In this document: piece after piece, positions 7,384-9,490 of the stretch | Numbering within the stretch: position 1 is the stretch's first letter | Layout of the letters: each line of letters starts with the position of its first letter | Translations under genes and position numbers: made by a program | Source: CAZJNX01 sp964547415 | GTDB taxonomy: Bacteria > Pseudomonadota > Alphaproteobacteria > Rhizobiales > Amorphaceae | DNA: 9,490 nucleotides | Assembly: GCA_964547415.1 (NCBI GenBank) | Contig: CAZJNX010000186.1 | Span: forward strand, 1 to 9,490 | Direction of reading: 5' to 3' | The notes under the pieces: model-generated | What the model saw: only the letters and a program-made list of their open reading frames with translations | What the model was told of the DNA's origin: nothing | The model's database searches: none

Positions 7384-8394
7384 TCAGTCGGCCCGACGGG
7401 GCGGGCGGGCAGGGGCGGCGCGGGCACCCGCCGCGTGGCCCGGCTCGGGACTGGCCCAGGCGGTGGCCGTCTTCAGGCCGGGGCCCGGTTCCGGGCGCGG
7501 CCACAACTCCTTGAAGAGGGGCCCCTCGCCGCCCACGTAGCGCTCGCGGATGGCTCGGTTGGAGGGGACCGTTGCCTTCAGGATGCGCAGGCGCGTGCGG
7601 GCGTCGACGGAGAACGGCTCCCTGTCGCGCTTGAGGACGTGGTGGCGCATGATCTCCCGCCGCCGCCGTTGCTTCTCCTCCTCCGGCAAGGCCGACCGGT
7701 TGAGCTCGAGCAGGCGGCGCACCCCTTCCGCGTCCGGCGAGGGGTTCACCTGGCCCGGCACCACGTCGAGGCCCGCTCCCGCGAGCCCCGTCTGCGCGCA
7801 AAGGGCCGCCAGCACGTTGCCTTTCACCTCGCGCTCGTAGATGATCACGTGGACCTTCCGCGCATCGACCATCCGCTGCCAGCGCTCCAGTAACGGAAAG
7901 AAGTAGATGCCGCTGTTCCGCCGGCTCAGCATGGAATCGAGCCATTCCTCGAAGCTGCGCGCTTCCCCGTTCTTCACCGCCTGCAGGTAGGAGGAGACGG
8001 CCCAGTGGTCCGGCCGGCGCAGGAACGCGACGATCTCGATGGCCACGTCGGAGAAGGCCGCTGCCAGCTCGCCGTAAACGGCCTCGCGGAAGACGTACCA
8101 GAAGTATTCCGACGAGACGACGATCGTGTCGGCTCCCGTCGCGCGCGCTTCCTCGATGATCGCGGCGGCCGTCTCGCGGAAGTAGGCCGTGCGATCCTGC
8201 GGCAGGTCCGCCTTGTGCATCGCCCAGGCGTTGGGGTGAAGGGCCGCGGCGAGGAGGTGATGGGCCGACGCGGCGGTCCCCTTCTTGCTGTACAGGATCC
8301 CGTTGGCGAGCAGCGCCTCCCGCTGTTCGTAAAGCGTCGCCTGCAGTGCGGAACTGCCGGTCTTGGTGGACCCCACGTGGAGCAAGAGGCGCAT
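7384..8394 (-). CDS. Sulfotransferase-like P-loop protein
   Basis: A 336-residue protein with the two hallmarks of PAPS-dependent sulfotransferases. The N-terminal strand-loop-helix LHVGSTKTGSSALQ (5-18) binds the 5'-phosphosulfate and has the usual K-T-G-S/T-S/T-x-L-Q form. EIVAFLRRPDHWAVSSYLQ (120-138) supplies the Arg and Ser that bind the 3'-phosphate. The stretch VVSSEYFWYVF (92-102) and the late block NRAIRERYVGGEGPLF (279-294) occur in related bacterial proteins of this superfamily, often linked to polysaccharide or surface-glycan modification. Acceptor substrate is unknown. Residues from about 299 form a Pro/Ala/Arg-rich tail without family similarity. The start at 8394 puts the P-loop at the normal distance from the N-terminus; the ribosome-binding site is weak (GGGACGACG). 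Other possibilities are a non-catalytic P-loop homologue. Confidence 0.82.
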   Translation of the reverse strand: MRLLLHVGSTKTGSSALQATLYEQREALLANGILYSKKGTAASAHHLLAAALHPNAWAMHKADLPQDRTAYFRETAAAIIEEARATGADTIVVSSEYFWYVFREAVYGELAAAFSDVAIEIVAFLRRPDHWAVSSYLQAVKNGEARSFEEWLDSMLSRRNSGIYFFPLLERWQRMVDARKVHVIIYEREVKGNVLAALCAQTGLAGAGLDVVPGQVNPSPDAEGVRRLLELNRSALPEEEKQRRRREIMRHHVLKRDREPFSVDARTRLRILKATVPSNRAIRERYVGGEGPLFKELWPRPEPGPGLKTATAWASPEPGHAAGARAAPARPPRRAD

Positions 8395-8421
8395 CGTCGT
8401 CCCGATCGTGTTTTCCCGTCG

Positions 8422-8450
8422 CCTTTAGCCCGTCAGCCGGGGCAAGGCAA
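8422..8450 (-). promoter_or_regulatory. Possible promoter of the sulfotransferase gene
   Basis: On the minus strand TTGCCT (8450-8445) and TAAAGG (8427-8422) are spaced by 17 bases, placing a start site about 20 bases before the sulfotransferase ATG. Matches to consensus are only partial, so this is a weak candidate chosen for position and spacing. Confidence 0.3.
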
Positions 8451-8530
8451 CGTAACGGCAAAGCCCTTCCCCGCGCTGGCGACGGCGGGGCGGCGGCGTT
8501 AGGGTCCCGTCGGTGCTTCGCCAACCGCCT

Positions 8531-8534
8531 GGAG
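8531..8534 (+). promoter_or_regulatory. Ribosome-binding site deciding the TTG start of rpiA
   Basis: GGAG, extended to GGAGAG, is placed six bases before the in-frame TTG at 8541. No other in-frame ATG, GTG or TTG at a suitable position upstream has such a site, so this fixes the likely rpiA start. Confidence 0.6.
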
Positions 8535-8540
8535 AGTGAC

Positions 8541-9302
8541 TTGAGCGATCCACGCGACGCCGCCAAGGAGGCGGCCGCCCGTCACGCCGCGACCGTCCAC
8601 GTGGACGAGGGGATGATCGTCGGCCTCGGCTCGGGCTCGACGGCGCTCCTGTTCGTCGAGGCCCTCGCCGCGCGCATCGCCGCCGGGCTGACGATCCGCG
8701 GCGGGATCCCCACCTCCTCGGCGACCGAGGCCGCCGCCCGCGAGCGGGGGGTCCCGCTCGTCACCTTCGAGGAGGCGCTCGCCGCGCGGGGTCCGGGGCC
8801 CGCGGGCAAGGACGGGGCGGCCGCCGCCATCGACGTGACGGTGGACGGGGCGGACGAGGTGGACGCCTCCCTGCGCCTGATGAAGGGGGGCGGGGCCTGC
8901 CTTCTCAGGGAGAAGATCGTCGCCCGGGCCTCGGCGCGAATGGTGGTGATCGCCGACCAGACGAAGCGGGTGGAGCGGCTCGGCGCCTTTCCGCTGCCGG
9001 TGGAGGTGGTGCCGTTCGGCGCAGTGGCGACGCGGGCCGCGATCGTCGCCACGCTTGAGCGCCTTCTCGGCCGGCCCGTCCCGGTGGAGCGGCGCCTCGC
9101 GGGTGGCGCGCCGCTTACCACCGACGGCGGCAACGTCCTGTTCGACTGTCGCACGGGGCCGCTCGACGACCCGGCGGCGGTGGCGGCGGGCCTGTCGGGC
9201 CTTCCGGGCGTGGTGGAGCACGGGCTGTTCCTGTCGGAGGCCGACGTGGTGGTCCTCGGCCATGGCAGCGGCGCGGTCGAGACTTTCGAGCGGCGCCCGT
9301 GA
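8541..9302 (+). CDS. rpiA: Ribose-5-phosphate isomerase A
   Basis: The enzyme interconverts ribose 5-phosphate and ribulose 5-phosphate in the non-oxidative pentose phosphate pathway, in the cytosol. From the TTG at 8541 the protein is 253 residues. The phosphate-binding GLGSGST is at 28-34, DGADEVD at 102-108 (catalytic Asp pair) and KGGGACLLREKI at 115-126 with the general base E124. IADQTK (137-142), PLPVEVVPFG (151-160), TDGGN (194-198) and VVEHGLF (224-230) all match the family. The protein is longer than the usual 220-235 residues, mainly through an Ala/Gly-rich insertion of roughly a dozen residues at about 82-96, between EEAL and the IDVTVDGADE strand. TTG is chosen because GGAG lies six bases upstream and the LSDPRDAAKEAAAR start is family-like; the nearest GTG is out of frame, and an in-frame ATG far upstream (8346) would add unrelated sequence antisense to the sulfotransferase gene. 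Confidence 0.94.
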   Translation: MSDPRDAAKEAAARHAATVHVDEGMIVGLGSGSTALLFVEALAARIAAGLTIRGGIPTSSATEAAARERGVPLVTFEEALAARGPGPAGKDGAAAAIDVTVDGADEVDASLRLMKGGGACLLREKIVARASARMVVIADQTKRVERLGAFPLPVEVVPFGAVATRAAIVATLERLLGRPVPVERRLAGGAPLTTDGGNVLFDCRTGPLDDPAAVAAGLSGLPGVVEHGLFLSEADVVVLGHGSGAVETFERRP

Positions 9303-9364
9303 GACCACCCGGCCAGGAGCGGGGCGGGGGCCGCGCCTGCGGGCCGCGAGGGAGAGGAGGCGGC

Positions 9365-9490
9365 ATGGGCGGCCGCCGCCTGCCGCCGGCCGGATGCCGT
9401 TCGCCCGGGCGCGCCGGACCGGCCGCACCCGCCCGCGGCGCCGGCTCGCCGGTCGGCCCGGGCGCGCCGGAGCGCGCCATCCCGCCGGCC
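9365..9490 (+). CDS. Possible start of a further plus-strand gene, cut by right window edge
   Basis: An ATG at 9365 follows GAGGAGG with only four to five bases between, the strongest Shine-Dalgarno-like sequence in this part of the window, 62 bases after the rpiA stop. The frame stays open for 42 codons to the edge (MGGRRLPPAGCRSPGRAGP...). The residues are Gly/Pro/Arg/Ala-rich with no signal peptide or motif, which is also what non-coding high-GC DNA gives. A second ATG at 9394 in another frame is an alternative. In related genomes rpiA is often followed by a small secreted protein and glutathione reductase, but nothing here identifies either. Confidence 0.25.
   Translation, partial: MGGRRLPPAGCRSPGRAGPAAPARGAGSPVGPGAPERAIPPA

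Noticed and set aside
6920..8566. A 548-codon minus-strand frame
   Set aside because: It overlaps the sulfotransferase-like gene in another frame; no family motif is present and the start lies inside the rpiA 5' region.

Overview
The window is very GC-rich throughout, with codons ending almost always in G or C. Its gene content fits an alphaproteobacterium (Rhizobiales/Rhodospirillales type): a YifB/ComM ATPase, a MAPEG protein, an SDR and a dihydrolipoyl dehydrogenase in one cluster, a sulfotransferase-like protein, and ribose-5-phosphate isomerase A. The taxon is an inference from gene families and base composition; no rRNA or other marker is present.

Left end (1 to about 1800): an insertion-sequence graveyard. 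On the minus strand, one open frame runs off the left edge and joins an IS3-type OrfA N-terminus to an IS110-type C-terminal (Transposase_20) piece. Next, on the plus strand, lies a frameshifted, 3'-truncated IS630 (DDE_3) transposase. It meets head-on, near 1300, a minus-strand IS5-type transposase that keeps its start and ribosome-binding site but carries an internal deletion and has lost its 3' end. None looks able to transpose.

Middle (1851-6913): conserved chromosomal genes. comM/yifB is read leftward from a good sigma70-like promoter at 3396-3424. After a 427-base gap without a recognisable gene, four genes read rightward with gaps of 25, 26 and 76 bases: a MAPEG-family membrane protein, a four-helix membrane protein of unknown function, a YgfF-like SDR, and lpdA (E3 of 2-oxo acid dehydrogenase complexes). 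This resembles the tail of the sucAB/odhAB-lpdA neighbourhood of alphaproteobacteria, but the E1 and E2 genes are not in this window.

Right end (6914-9490): a 470-base gap with no recognised gene, a minus-strand sulfotransferase-like gene, a divergent rpiA that appears to start with TTG and has a longer loop than usual, and a short tail in which another plus-strand reading frame may begin. I see no CRISPR array, tRNA, rRNA, defence island or phage module, and no convincing case for a new system. The most unusual material is the layered IS debris, the hybrid transposase frame, and the company lpdA keeps.
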